A stretch of 64,000 nt of DNA. It comes from Acidobacteriaceae bacterium (lineage in GTDB: Bacteria; Acidobacteriota; Terriglobia; Terriglobales; Acidobacteriaceae). The notes below the pieces were generated by a model. The model made no database searches, was not told the origin of the DNA, and was given only the letters and a program-made list of their open reading frames with translations. Shown in pieces: positions 9,738 to 18,030 of this stretch. Made by a program: the position numbers and the translations under genes. Where the stretch lies: assembly GCA_003165075.1 (NCBI GenBank), contig PLSM01000096.1:17155-81154 (forward strand), written 5' to 3'. The stretch's first letter is position 1. Every line of letters begins with the position of its first letter.

Positions 9738-10425
9738 CACCACGGTGTCCGTTGTTGATAAATCACCGAGTCACTCGTTGAGCTCTGATCGGTGACGATG
9801 GGACAGCTAGGCATCGCCGATGATGCCCGGAGGAGTTGGACGACTTCTCGTATCTCTGCTCTGTCTTGTGTTTCCCAACCCACAGTTTGTGAAACGGCCG
9901 AATCGGGCAGATTCGGCCGTTTGTTTTCTTGGGTTTAGGGGTCGTGTTTTCAGAGCCATTTTGGAACAGGGCTGGCGGCGGAGGGCGTCAGTGCGGAAAG
10001 CGGGGTGGAACGGCAAAATCGTCATACTCATATGGGCATTACTTCTGATAGGGAAGCCTGTCAAACGGGTCTGCCGGGATTGACTACACTTGGAGCATCT
10101 ACTCACTTGAGCTCGCAGCCAAAGCCGGGACCTGGGTGGAGCAGAACAACAGGCCATACATGGCCGTCTAGGTCGTCTCTTCGGTAAATACACCGAGGAG
10201 ATGTTCTTCGAAGGGGACCAGAGCGCCCTGAACCCCATGCGCTACATCCCCACTCCCTTCCACACCAAGCTGGCCCAGCAGCGTACAGCTCTCAGCTAGT
10301 ACATCCAGCAGGAAGCCATCGGCACCCGCATGCGCCGGTGGGACCGGCCCATTCATGACTTCCTGGCGCCTTATGTGCGCTGCGCTATCGCCCGCGTGAC
10401 CGGCGACGATGTCATCCCCCAGGGA
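9729..10425 (+). repeat. inverted repeat, right copy (IR-R, ~697 bp)
   Basis: Near-identical reverse complement of 2421-3117. It begins inside the last three codons of the NagX-like gene (CGCCTCTAA is shared with the left copy) and ends near 10425. Downstream of the shared part the decayed coding sequence continues for at least ten more codons in a readable frame (QHRRDLDTLSGLR), which is absent at the left copy, so the right copy retains more of the ancestral gene. In-frame stops and frameshifts (for example a TAG in place of Gln in TALSQYIQQ) show the gene is dead here too. Confidence 0.85.
9892..9930 (+). terminator. rho-independent terminator in IR-R, after nagX-like gene
   Basis: AAACGGCCGAATC, loop GGGCA, GATTCGGCCGTTT forms a perfect 13-bp stem and is followed by GTTTTCTT. 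It sits about 155 bp past the stop of the NagX-like gene and should end the chitinase operon transcript. It differs from the left copy by a paired G-C to A-T change that keeps the stem intact. Confidence 0.8.
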
Positions 10426-10734
10426 AGGGCAGCACCGCCGGGACTTGGACACGCTGAGCGGACTACGTCCCTCCCTTCCGTTCCCCTTAAACGCCCCCTT
10501 TTCAGTTCGCTCCCGCCTGCCAGGCCCGCCAGCCCGACAAGTCCCGTCTGTCCAGCGCCCTGGCCGAACACGCAACTGTTGATATCATTCATCCATGCAT
10601 CAGGCCCCAACAAATCGTCGCCGACTAAGCGCGATCTTCCGCGGTGGAATTGAAACCTCGTTTATCGTCTTTCTCTTTTATTCAAATCTCTTGATGCGAG
10701 AATTCACAGCGAGTAGTGGAAAAGCAAGAGCCTA
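10426..10734. other. spacer right of the inverted repeat
   Basis: The first ~40 bases continue the decayed coding sequence of the repeat. The rest shows no ribosome binding site, domain or strong hairpin. Confidence 0.35.
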
Positions 10735-10839
10735 ATGTTTGCCTTTAAAGATATCCTTACGGGTACGAATTTTCTGATTGCCATTATTTCCGCGCTGATC
10801 GGATGGGTGGTGTTTGAAAACTTGCGAAATAGGCTTTAA
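10735..10839 (+). CDS. possible 34-residue single-pass membrane peptide
   Basis: An uninterrupted frame encodes 34 residues: a short polar head (MFAFKDILTG), one hydrophobic helix (NFLIAIISALIGWVVF) and a short basic tail (ENLRNRL). This is the classic layout of a small membrane protein or type I toxin-like peptide. The upstream AAGAG could be a weak ribosome binding site. No partner gene or antisense RNA can be recognised. Spurious frames of this length are common, so confidence is low; the well-formed transmembrane helix is the main argument. Confidence 0.35.
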   Translation: MFAFKDILTGTNFLIAIISALIGWVVFENLRNRL

Positions 10840-11091
10840 GGTTTATGACACGGTCGGCAGAATGCTGGGTTGAGTCCACATAAGGGCTGGAAAGTGGATG
10901 AGACGGCGGAGACTATAACAAAGTGTGCGGTGGTCGCCCTTGATGGGGCACATCAAGAACCAGTTCCCCTCGCGCTGTACAGAGCAGCGAATCGTAGCTG
11001 CATTCAAGTCAACTGACGATTTACTTGACGAAAAATAGGATGAGCAGCACCTCCTGAAAGGAAGCTGCTTCTCGAATTGGCTGGCACCAGA

Positions 11092-12942
11092 CTATTTCTG
11101 GATTTGCGTCACGTCCCGGACGGCGCCGCGAGCCGCGCTGGTGGCCAATGCGGCATAAGCCTGCAATGCTTTTGAGACTTTCCGATCGCGAGCCAGAGGC
11201 TTCCACGCGGCAAGGCCCTTGGTCTCCATCGACTTCCGTCTTTTGGCAAGTTCCTCGTCGGGGACAGATACACGGATTACGCGCCGGGGAATGTCGATCT
11301 CAATACTGTCGCCTTCCTCCACCAGTGCCAGCGCTCCACCCTCCGCGGCCTCTGGCGAGATATGGCATAGGCAAAGCCCCGAACTTCCGCCGGAGAAGCG
11401 TCCGTCCGTAATAAGAGCGCAGGCCTTTCCCAATCCCTTGGATTTGAGATAGCTGGTTGGATAGAGCATTTCCTGCATCCCTGGACCACCCTTTGGCCCT
11501 TCGTATCGAATCAACACCAGATCACCGGGATGGATTTTGTCTCCCAGGATGGCACGCACGGCATCGTCCTGGCTTTCGAAGATGCGCGCCGGACCTCTAA
11601 ATATAAGGTGATCCGCATCCACGCCGGCCGTTTTGACGATACAACCGTCTTCGGCGATATTTCCGTAGAGAACAGCCAGACCACCGTCCACACTGAAGGC
11701 ATGTGCAGCGTCGCGGATCACACCATTCTCGCGGTCCAAGTCCAATGCCGCATAACGCGCGTTCTGACTAAATGCCTCCGTCGTGCGCACGCCACCGGGG
11801 GCCGCGCGATAAAACTCCTCAACCGCTGGTGACACGGCGCGCTTTATGTCAAGCTTGTCGATGGCTTCACCGAGAGTCGGGGCGTGAACCGTGCGAGTTG
11901 AACGATGGAGCAGTCCCGCTCGATCCAGCTCAGCGAGTATGCCGAAGATTCCTCCGGCACGATGCACATCTTCGAGATGCACGGTAGGCGCGGACGGAGC
12001 CACCTTGCACAGATTCGGGACACGGCGCGAGAGTCGGTCGATATCGGCCATCGTGAACGGCACTTCACCCTCTTGAGCCGCGGCCAGTAGATGCAGAACT
12101 GTATTCGTTGATCCGCCCATAGCGATATCGAGCGTCATCGCATTTTCGAAGGCCTCGAAGGTCGCGATGCCGCGCGGGAGCGCCGTGGCATCGTCCTGCT
12201 CGTAATAACGCCTCGCCAGATCGACGACGGCTCTGCCCGCTTGAAGAAATAATTCCTTCCGATCAGCGTGGGTGGCGACAACGCTCCCATTGCCAGGCAG
12301 ACCAAGTCCCAGCGCCTCGACCAGGCAATTCATCGAATTGGCGGTAAACATCCCGGAACACGATCCGCAGGTGGGACAGGCGGAGCGCTCATATTCATCC
12401 ACTTCCGCATCGCTAACCCTTGGATCTGCGGCGAGAACCATGGCATCGATCAGATCCAGGGTCTTGACGGTATTGCCATTCTGGATCTTGCCGGCCTCCA
12501 TGGGGCCGCCAGAGACAAAGACGACTGGAATGTTCAGCCGCAGCGACGCCATCAGCATTCCCGGCGTAATCTTGTCGCAGTTGGAGATGCAAACGAGCGC
12601 ATCCGCGCAGTGAGCATTCACCATGTACTCCACCGAATCGGCAATCAACTCGCGGGAGGGCAAGCTGTAGAGCATCCCGTCGTGACCCATCGCGATGCCA
12701 TCATCGATGGCTATAGTGTCGAATTCCTTTGCAACGCCGCCAGCCCTTTCGATTTCTCTGGCGACGAGTTGACCGAGATCCTTTAGGTGAACGTGGCCAG
12801 GAACAAACTGCGTAAACGAGTTGGCAACAGCGATGATGGGCTTGCCGAAATCACCGTCCTGCATTCCAGTAGCGCGCCAAAGGCTGCGCGCCCCGGCCAT
12901 GTTGCGTCCGTGTGTTGAGGTACGAGACCGATAAGGTGGCAT
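11092..12942 (-). CDS. ilvD: dihydroxy-acid dehydratase
   Basis: Encodes 616 residues, the same length as the E. coli enzyme, which it resembles throughout. It dehydrates 2,3-dihydroxy-isovalerate and -methylvalerate in isoleucine/valine synthesis in the cytoplasm and uses an Fe-S cluster. Visible hallmarks are the N-terminus ([20 protein letters not shown]), [11 protein letters not shown], the cluster cysteines in [18 protein letters not shown], and the C-terminal [11 protein letters not shown]. The ATG at 12942 matches the family start; an upstream in-frame start at 12987 would add 15 atypical residues. No other branched-chain amino acid genes lie next to it. Confidence 0.96.
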   Translation of the reverse strand: MPPYRSRTSTHGRNMAGARSLWRATGMQDGDFGKPIIAVANSFTQFVPGHVHLKDLGQLVAREIERAGGVAKEFDTIAIDDGIAMGHDGMLYSLPSRELIADSVEYMVNAHCADALVCISNCDKITPGMLMASLRLNIPVVFVSGGPMEAGKIQNGNTVKTLDLIDAMVLAADPRVSDAEVDEYERSACPTCGSCSGMFTANSMNCLVEALGLGLPGNGSVVATHADRKELFLQAGRAVVDLARRYYEQDDATALPRGIATFEAFENAMTLDIAMGGSTNTVLHLLAAAQEGEVPFTMADIDRLSRRVPNLCKVAPSAPTVHLEDVHRAGGIFGILAELDRAGLLHRSTRTVHAPTLGEAIDKLDIKRAVSPAVEEFYRAAPGGVRTTEAFSQNARYAALDLDRENGVIRDAAHAFSVDGGLAVLYGNIAEDGCIVKTAGVDADHLIFRGPARIFESQDDAVRAILGDKIHPGDLVLIRYEGPKGGPGMQEMLYPTSYLKSKGLGKACALITDGRFSGGSSGLCLCHISPEAAEGGALALVEEGDSIEIDIPRRVIRVSVPDEELAKRRKSMETKGLAAWKPLARDRKVSKALQAYAALATSAARGAVRDVTQIQK

Positions 12943-13084
12943 GATTGATATTTTATCTCTCGCCGCGGTGATTCTGCATGAGTGCAAATCCCGTAACTAT
13001 CGGAGTGCGCTTCATAAACAATCTCTTGAATCGAAGGACATTGATTTCACAAAGTAGATGGGAACTACTTAAACAAAGACGCCT

Positions 13085-13477
13085 TCATTGGCCGCGCTCT
13101 TGCGGCGACTTTATGCGTCGCAGACCTCTCTTAGCAAAGATGGACAAAAATCGATTCGTGCTTCGGCTAATGGCACATAGCAAAGAGGCCGAACGCAGAT
13201 CCTTTAAGGTTACCCATGCCTCCACCGCCGCCTTTTGCACGAAAAGATCGGGGTCATGTTCTGCTACGTGCATTAAGCGCGGAACTGCCGTCCGAATGCA
13301 GTTCTCCCCAATAAGCCAGCAAACACGAGCCCTTGCCTCCGGCAAAGGGTGTGCGAGTGCGGCAACAAGTTTTTCTTCGTAGGAGCGAGGGTCCGCGCCC
13401 TGGTCGATTCCACAGTGCGGACATCGATCGATGCTTGCATCAAGTTCAGTCCAACAATGCGTACAGAAGGCAATCAC
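13085..13477 (-). CDS. zinc-ribbon and HEAT-repeat protein
   Basis: Encodes about 130 residues. Residues 5-25 hold two CxxC pairs (CTHCW and CPHCG), a zinc ribbon. The rest is helical, with HEAT-like repeats (PEARARVCWLIGENCIRTAV and LFVQKAAVEAWVTL) giving a small alpha-solenoid for protein binding. A TTG at 13480 and a GTG at 13477 are both possible starts; GGAG upstream is better spaced for GTG. It lies just upstream of ilvD on the same strand with a 140-bp gap. The partner and role are unknown; the layout suggests an adaptor. Confidence 0.65.
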   Translation of the reverse strand: MIAFCTHCWTELDASIDRCPHCGIDQGADPRSYEEKLVAALAHPLPEARARVCWLIGENCIRTAVPRLMHVAEHDPDLFVQKAAVEAWVTLKDLRSASLLCAISRSTNRFLSIFAKRGLRRIKSPQERGQ

Positions 13478-13592
13478 CAAATCGCTCCGGGCCGGGAGTG
13501 GCTGTAGATTTCAAAGGGCAGTCAGTGCTTAGTCTCAAAAGTCTGTCACAGCGTTGAATTCCCGTAGACCACACTCCAGGCCATCAACTGGT

Positions 13593-15347
13593 TTAGACGA
13601 GTGCCGAAAGATCCCGTTCTAATCCGTTGAGTCGTTCAATTGCCAACTGTACGGCAGGAGTTCCTTCTTCTTTGACTTTCCGAGCCCGGCCAAGCGCCTG
13701 TTCTGCAATGCGGCTGATTTCATGCAGCAGCTTGCGGATCTCGACTTCCAAGCGGTCCCGGCTTTCCTGAATGCGATTGAGAACATCGTTTTGCGCGCGC
13801 GCGCTGTTAATTTCCAAAAGGTGCAGCAGAAATTCACGAGCTTCGTTTGTGATTACTTTGCGTGCACCCACAAGCGGCAAAAAGACGTCAGCGAGCCAGC
13901 GCAGCGGCGAAGGTGGTTGAGCAGTTCCGATGAAGTCCTCGAAAATGAACCTGGAACGTATGCGGAAGCCTTTCTCAGGATCGAGCGCATGGGGCATCCG
14001 TGTCAGTTCGCTAAGGCCCGCATCCACGAGCTTCTTCAGAAAGTTGTTTCCCATCTCTACAAATCGAAGGGCCACGGCGCGATATTGGCGCTCGCCCTCT
14101 TCCTGCTCAGGTTTGAGCCAAGGCATTACCCTGCGGCGCGAGATCTCCTGGGCGACGTGCATCACTCGGCACCGATAGTGCGGCCCAAAACCGAGGGAAA
14201 CACTTCGTAGCTCCTCACCAAATTCAGATTCAGATTCCGTCCACGCAGAAGCGAAGAACCTCTTGTGCCTTTCTCCGAAGAGGTCCGAAATCCGGTGCAA
14301 CTCCGCCATAAATAGGTAATCCAGTTCGCGCATGGAGCGCTCAGCCTCGTGGATAGTTTCCCTCATGAGCTCAATGCGCCGTTCGGATTCTTCGATGGGC
14401 CTCTGGAGCGCATCACGGTCCTCACTGATGATCGCCAGCAGTTGCTCGCTTAAGCGCTGGAGGCCTCGGTCGCAAGCCGCGCTAACGAGATTTCTGCCCG
14501 AGTCTTCAACGAGGTCATACAAGCTCGCCAGCAGTTTTTCCCAATCCCGCAGCGGACCGCGGCTTTCCATCCGCTCGGCGGCACTCACCTCAAAGACCTC
14601 ACCCATCGGGCGATGCAGTCGCTTTTCCAGAATCTCGCGCGTGAACTTAACCGCTGCCGCACGCTCCGGATCGGTGGTGCGGTCGGCTTTGTTGATCACG
14701 AGGATTAAATCCTGAACTTGCTTGCCAACTTCTTCCACCAGCGCCAGCTCCTCGCCCGCAATTGGTGGATCGGCTCCGACGACAACCAATGCTGCGTCAA
14801 TGTGAGGAATGAAAGCCTGCGTGGTTGCCGTATTTCCGGTGAAGACCGAGCCCAAGCCCGGCGTATCCACAAAGCACATGCCGGAGGACAACAGGGGGCT
14901 GGGCACGAATACCTCCGCGCCGTCCACGGCCTTTTTGTTTTCGGCGTTTAGCTCCTCGGTCACGTATTCCTTCAAGTCGGTCATCGCAACGTCCCGCCAG
15001 GCCCCGTCTCGCATGCGAACACGCGCGTGAGGTTTGTCGCCAAAGCGAATCACAGTAGGCACCGCCGTGACCGGAACAAACCCGGTCGGAACAACCTCGT
15101 GGCCGACTAGAGCGTTGAGCAGGGTAGATTTGCCCCGCTTGAACTGACCAACACAAGCTACATAGAAACGTCCTTCGGAAACCCGCGCTGCGAGCTCACG
15201 TGCTTCCTCGGCGACAGGCTCAGCCCCAAGTTCCTGAGCTAGTCTGCCGAGTCGCAGCAGTCGGGAGGCGCCGTCCATAGATACGGGTGTTTCGGTCGGA
15301 GGGCTGTCGTAATCCTGCACCGTCGAATTGCTCTTGAATTCCTGCAT
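13593..15347 (-). CDS. bacterial dynamin-like GTPase
   Basis: Encodes 584 residues. GTPase motifs are in the right order: P-loop GQFKRGKST at residues 67-75, switch region threonines in VPVTAVPTV, G3 DTPG in VDTPGLGSVF near residue 160, and G4 NKAD near 220. After residue ~290 come long helices with coiled-coil character typical of the dynamin stalk, and a hydrophobic stretch near residue 490 (LRWLADVFLPLVGARKV) that could be a membrane paddle. Bacterial dynamin-like proteins bind and remodel membranes. They often occur in pairs, but no second copy is visible here. It is followed by ilvD and preceded by a transporter pair on the same strand. Confidence 0.85.
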   Translation of the reverse strand: MQEFKSNSTVQDYDSPPTETPVSMDGASRLLRLGRLAQELGAEPVAEEARELAARVSEGRFYVACVGQFKRGKSTLLNALVGHEVVPTGFVPVTAVPTVIRFGDKPHARVRMRDGAWRDVAMTDLKEYVTEELNAENKKAVDGAEVFVPSPLLSSGMCFVDTPGLGSVFTGNTATTQAFIPHIDAALVVVGADPPIAGEELALVEEVGKQVQDLILVINKADRTTDPERAAAVKFTREILEKRLHRPMGEVFEVSAAERMESRGPLRDWEKLLASLYDLVEDSGRNLVSAACDRGLQRLSEQLLAIISEDRDALQRPIEESERRIELMRETIHEAERSMRELDYLFMAELHRISDLFGERHKRFFASAWTESESEFGEELRSVSLGFGPHYRCRVMHVAQEISRRRVMPWLKPEQEEGERQYRAVALRFVEMGNNFLKKLVDAGLSELTRMPHALDPEKGFRIRSRFIFEDFIGTAQPPSPLRWLADVFLPLVGARKVITNEAREFLLHLLEINSARAQNDVLNRIQESRDRLEVEIRKLLHEISRIAEQALGRARKVKEEGTPAVQLAIERLNGLERDLSALV

Positions 15348-15397
15348 CTTTTATCACGCTTGCGACTGAACATCTTTCTGGGCAGGCCGGTTATTTG

Positions 15398-15754
15398 TTA
15401 GACCTTTGCCGATTCGTTAGTCGAAGTCCGCGAGTATCGAATGACTTCGACACGAGACATGGCGATGAGACCCTCCTCAACCATGATGTCAAGATGGGGA
15501 ATCAGCTTTTCGATCTGTTCCTCACGGTCGATAATAGTCAGCATGATCGGCGCATCCTTGGAGAACGTCCAATGACTGGAATGGTGAATTCTGGTGCTGG
15601 CGCCGTACCCTTCGATTCCCCGATACACGGTGGCGCCGGCCATCCCTAATTCCATGCATTTAGACACAATCGCCTCATGCAGGGGTTTGCCCTGCCATTT
15701 GTCTCCTTCGCCGAAATGAATCCGCAACATGCGAGCTTGAAATCGGTCTTTCAT
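15398..15754 (-). CDS. DUF190 (PII-like) protein
   Basis: Encodes 118 residues of the DUF190 family, small PII-like trimers. Family features visible are the N-terminal strand ARMLRIHFGEGDKWQGKPLH, the GMAGATVYRGIEGYG loop, and IMLTIIDREEQIEKLIPHL. The ATG at 15754 has a perfect ribosome binding site (AGGAGG, 8 bases upstream); an in-frame ATG at 15772 overlaps that site and is rejected. The transporter upstream ends at 15769, so its stop lies within the ribosome binding region and the genes are coupled. By analogy with PII, it may sense a nucleotide or ion state and gate the neighbouring antiporter (inference). Confidence 0.85.
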   Translation of the reverse strand: MKDRFQARMLRIHFGEGDKWQGKPLHEAIVSKCMELGMAGATVYRGIEGYGASTRIHHSSHWTFSKDAPIMLTIIDREEQIEKLIPHLDIMVEEGLIAMSRVEVIRYSRTSTNESAKV

Positions 15755-15768
15755 GGTTGAGCCTCCTC

Positions 15769-16881
15769 TCATACAGAAGTGCCACCCACGATGTAGGAAT
15801 ACTGTGCCTGCGTGATGATCTGATGATTCAGACCAAAAAGTGCCGAGATGGTGCCGAATGTGAGGCCGGTTGACATCATCAGAGTGTAATATGCTCCAGC
15901 CTTGCCGTCGTATTTGTGTACCCGGACTGCGGGATATACAGAGACTGCCTTGGTGAGCGACTTAGCCGCAAACAGAACGAGCAGCGTGAACGGCGCGGCC
16001 ATCAGCGCAGGAACCGAAACAAACGATCCGGCGCGAATGAAATAGAACGGCGTGAGCAATCCGAATGTGAGAGTACGCAGGCGGCGAATCAACGAATGGT
16101 CTTTTCCGACCGTTCCCGCCAACACCATGCCAATCATGTAAGCCGGCAGGACTGCCTCACTTCCAGCCCAGACGGCCAGGCCGCCCATGGCGAAGAGGAA
16201 GAACAGAAGGTACTTGGCTTCCAACTCTGAGACGCGCCCGCCGTACTTCTTGAAGAACCTCGGCGTAAGGAAGGGAAGCACGACGAAAACCACGATGGAA
16301 ACCACCACAAAGATCAGTGTCCTGATGGTGAATGGAGAGAAGATGAGCCCCAGCGCAATCACGGTTCCCAGGTCGTTGAGGAAGCAGGCGGCGAGAATCG
16401 CCTTGCCATACTCAGTGACGTTGAAGCCAAGCTCCAGCATCACCGCATACACGACAGCCACAGAAGTCGTGGAAAGCGCTACCCCGCAGAGCCAACTGGG
16501 CATAATCGCCCAGTGCAGGATGTAATGCGTGATCGCTGTGCATCCGAGAAAAGGGCCGAAGAATCCTGCCAGGCCAATGATCGACGCTTCACTCCACTTG
16601 GTTTTGAAGATCGCCGGATCGAGTTCCGCGCCGGCCAGAAACGTCAGGACGATAGCCCCGGTTCCCGCCAGGAAAGTGATCCATTGCGAATTGCCGGCAA
16701 GGCCGCCCTGCGCAAAGCCGAAGAGCCCGGTAAGGAACACGCCGATGACCAGTTGCGCCACAGTTCCCACTACAATTTCGGAAAGTGCCGTCGAGATCTT
16801 GAACCAGATCGCCAACAGCGTCGCCGCCAACGCCAGCCCCACCCAGAGCGCACATAGAGCCCAAGTGTTCGTCATGAGCAT
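15769..16881 (-). CDS. CPA2-family cation/proton antiporter
   Basis: Encodes 370 residues with about 12 hydrophobic segments and no C-terminal TrkA-N/RCK domain, so it is a membrane-only Kef/NapA-type antiporter. The family core is visible: FLAGAELDPAIF in the fourth helix region, then SWLCGVALSTTSVAVVYAVM and ACFLNDLGTVIALGLIF. The acidic residue in NDLGT is the expected ion-binding position (ND motif). It exchanges Na+ or K+ for H+ in the inner membrane. It is translationally coupled to a DUF190 protein, which probably replaces an RCK domain as its regulator (inference). Confidence 0.85.
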   Translation of the reverse strand: MLMTNTWALCALWVGLALAATLLAIWFKISTALSEIVVGTVAQLVIGVFLTGLFGFAQGGLAGNSQWITFLAGTGAIVLTFLAGAELDPAIFKTKWSEASIIGLAGFFGPFLGCTAITHYILHWAIMPSWLCGVALSTTSVAVVYAVMLELGFNVTEYGKAILAACFLNDLGTVIALGLIFSPFTIRTLIFVVVSIVVFVVLPFLTPRFFKKYGGRVSELEAKYLLFFLFAMGGLAVWAGSEAVLPAYMIGMVLAGTVGKDHSLIRRLRTLTFGLLTPFYFIRAGSFVSVPALMAAPFTLLVLFAAKSLTKAVSVYPAVRVHKYDGKAGAYYTLMMSTGLTFGTISALFGLNHQIITQAQYSYIVGGTSV

Positions 16882-17306
16882 GAACTCCTAAGTTGTCATT
16901 CAGGGAACTTGCCGGGACATAACTCCGCGACAGGATTCCCTGTCAGGAGTCATCATCTGTCCGGCCTATTGGAATGGACAGCGGTTAAGGGTGAACTCCC
17001 TCACCACACCAACACTTCAATAAACGCCCTATGGCGCTCAATGTCAAGAAGTTGTCTGAAGCAAATCGCAATTTCAGCGAGCTTGCCCAGATAGAAGTCC
17101 AACATATTATTTCTGATCTCAGCGGGAATGGACATTACTGACAGATGGTGAGAACAGATTCCACGCTGAGCCTTCTACAGTTGCATCTCACACTTCCATC
17201 GTGCAGGTCCATCTAAGGGTCCAATAAGGATTCCTTACAACTCTTTTCAAGCATTTACGGAGCCGTTCGTATCCTCTAACTTGTTGAAAATACGCAGATT
17301 ATCGCT
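16882..17306. other. intergenic, upstream of the antiporter
   Basis: About 425 bp. It should hold the promoter for the antiporter-DUF190 pair, but I cannot point to clear -35/-10 boxes. No gene or long repeat is seen. Confidence 0.3.
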
Positions 17307-17351
17307 CTCATAACCCAAAGGTCGCTGGTTCAAATCCAGCCCCAGCAACCA
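17307..17351 (+). other. 3' fragment of a CAU-anticodon tRNA (possible integration scar)
   Basis: The 45 bases fit tRNA positions 32-76: anticodon loop CTCATAA (CAU), 3' stem CCCAA, variable loop AGGTC, T arm GCTGG-TTCAAAT-CCAGC (perfect 5-bp stem), acceptor strand CCCAGCA, then ACCA. The bases before it cannot form the anticodon stem (TTGGG would be needed), and no D arm or 5' acceptor TGCTGGG precedes it. So this is a partial tRNA-Met or tRNA-Ile2 gene, not a working one. Such 3' fragments are left when an element integrates at a tRNA gene. Confidence 0.75.
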
Positions 17352-17412
17352 ATCAAATCAACATCTTATGCGCTGTTGACTGCATCCCATCAGGGATAGT
17401 TAGGGACAGATA

Positions 17413-17450
17413 ACGGAGCCACCGCGCTTGGTGGCTCCGTTTCTTGTTTT
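17413..17450 (+). terminator. strong rho-independent terminator
   Basis: ACGGAGCCACC, loop GCGCTT, GGTGGCTCCGT makes a perfect 11-bp stem, followed by TTCTTGTTTT. It lies 60 bp after the tRNA fragment and may be the original terminator of that tRNA gene. Confidence 0.8.
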
Positions 17451-17564
17451 AGATTCGAGGCTTTCCAGCCTATTTATGGACTTCATTTGGGGCAGTCTGG
17501 GCGAATCTGGTGAAGTGCATAGAATGGGATGTCTCCATCTTTGTCGGACCGGTGGTACCGCCGG

Positions 17565-18010
17565 TCAGGTAGTGGGCTGGGAGCTGCGTTTCCGGCGGCT
17601 CTGTTTGAGGCGGGAGCTGTCGCCGTTCATCTCCAGGATGTGGACGTGATGGGTAAGGCGGTCGAGCAGAGCGCCGGTCAGCCGTTCCGAGCCGAGGACC
17701 TCTATTCACTTTTGGAACGGCAGATTCGATGTCACCATCGTTGAACCCCGTTCGTAGCGCTGGCTGAGCATTTCGAAGAGCAGCTCGGCACCGGTCTTGG
17801 AGAGAGGTACGAAGGCCAGCTCACCGACGATCAGCAGTTCGTAGCTGGCTATCTGCTTCTGGAATCGCAGAGCCACGTCGAATTACGTTTTGCTCGTGCC
17901 GCTGTTGCCCAGCGGTTGCAGGTTCTCCTTGCAGGCGAGGAACCCATATCGCGCCAGTTCCAGCACCAGAGTCTCGTGGCCGAATTTTCCGGGACACGTC
18001 GAGGTTAGAG
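17565..18010 (-). pseudogene. IS21-family istB (transposase helper ATPase), dead
   Basis: On the - strand the central and C-terminal parts of IstB are readable: YELLIVGELAFVPLSKTGAE, LFEMLSQRYERGSTMVTSNL, then LTGALLDRLTHHVHILEMNG. A TGA replaces the usual tryptophan after NLPFQK. Upstream, a worn P-loop (LGNSGTSKT instead of GPPGTGKTH) ends in TAA, and the segment between P-loop and Walker B is missing. In the Walker B motif the usual Asp of VDELG is Gly. No istA or terminal repeats are seen. This is a relic of an IS21 insertion beside the tRNA scar. Confidence 0.8.
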
Positions 18011-18030
18011 ACCCTCAGCTTCAAAACGGC

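Noticed and set aside
17281..17351. A complete tRNA gene
   Set aside because: Only positions 32-76 fold; there is no D arm, 5' acceptor strand or anticodon 5' stem, so it is reported as a fragment.
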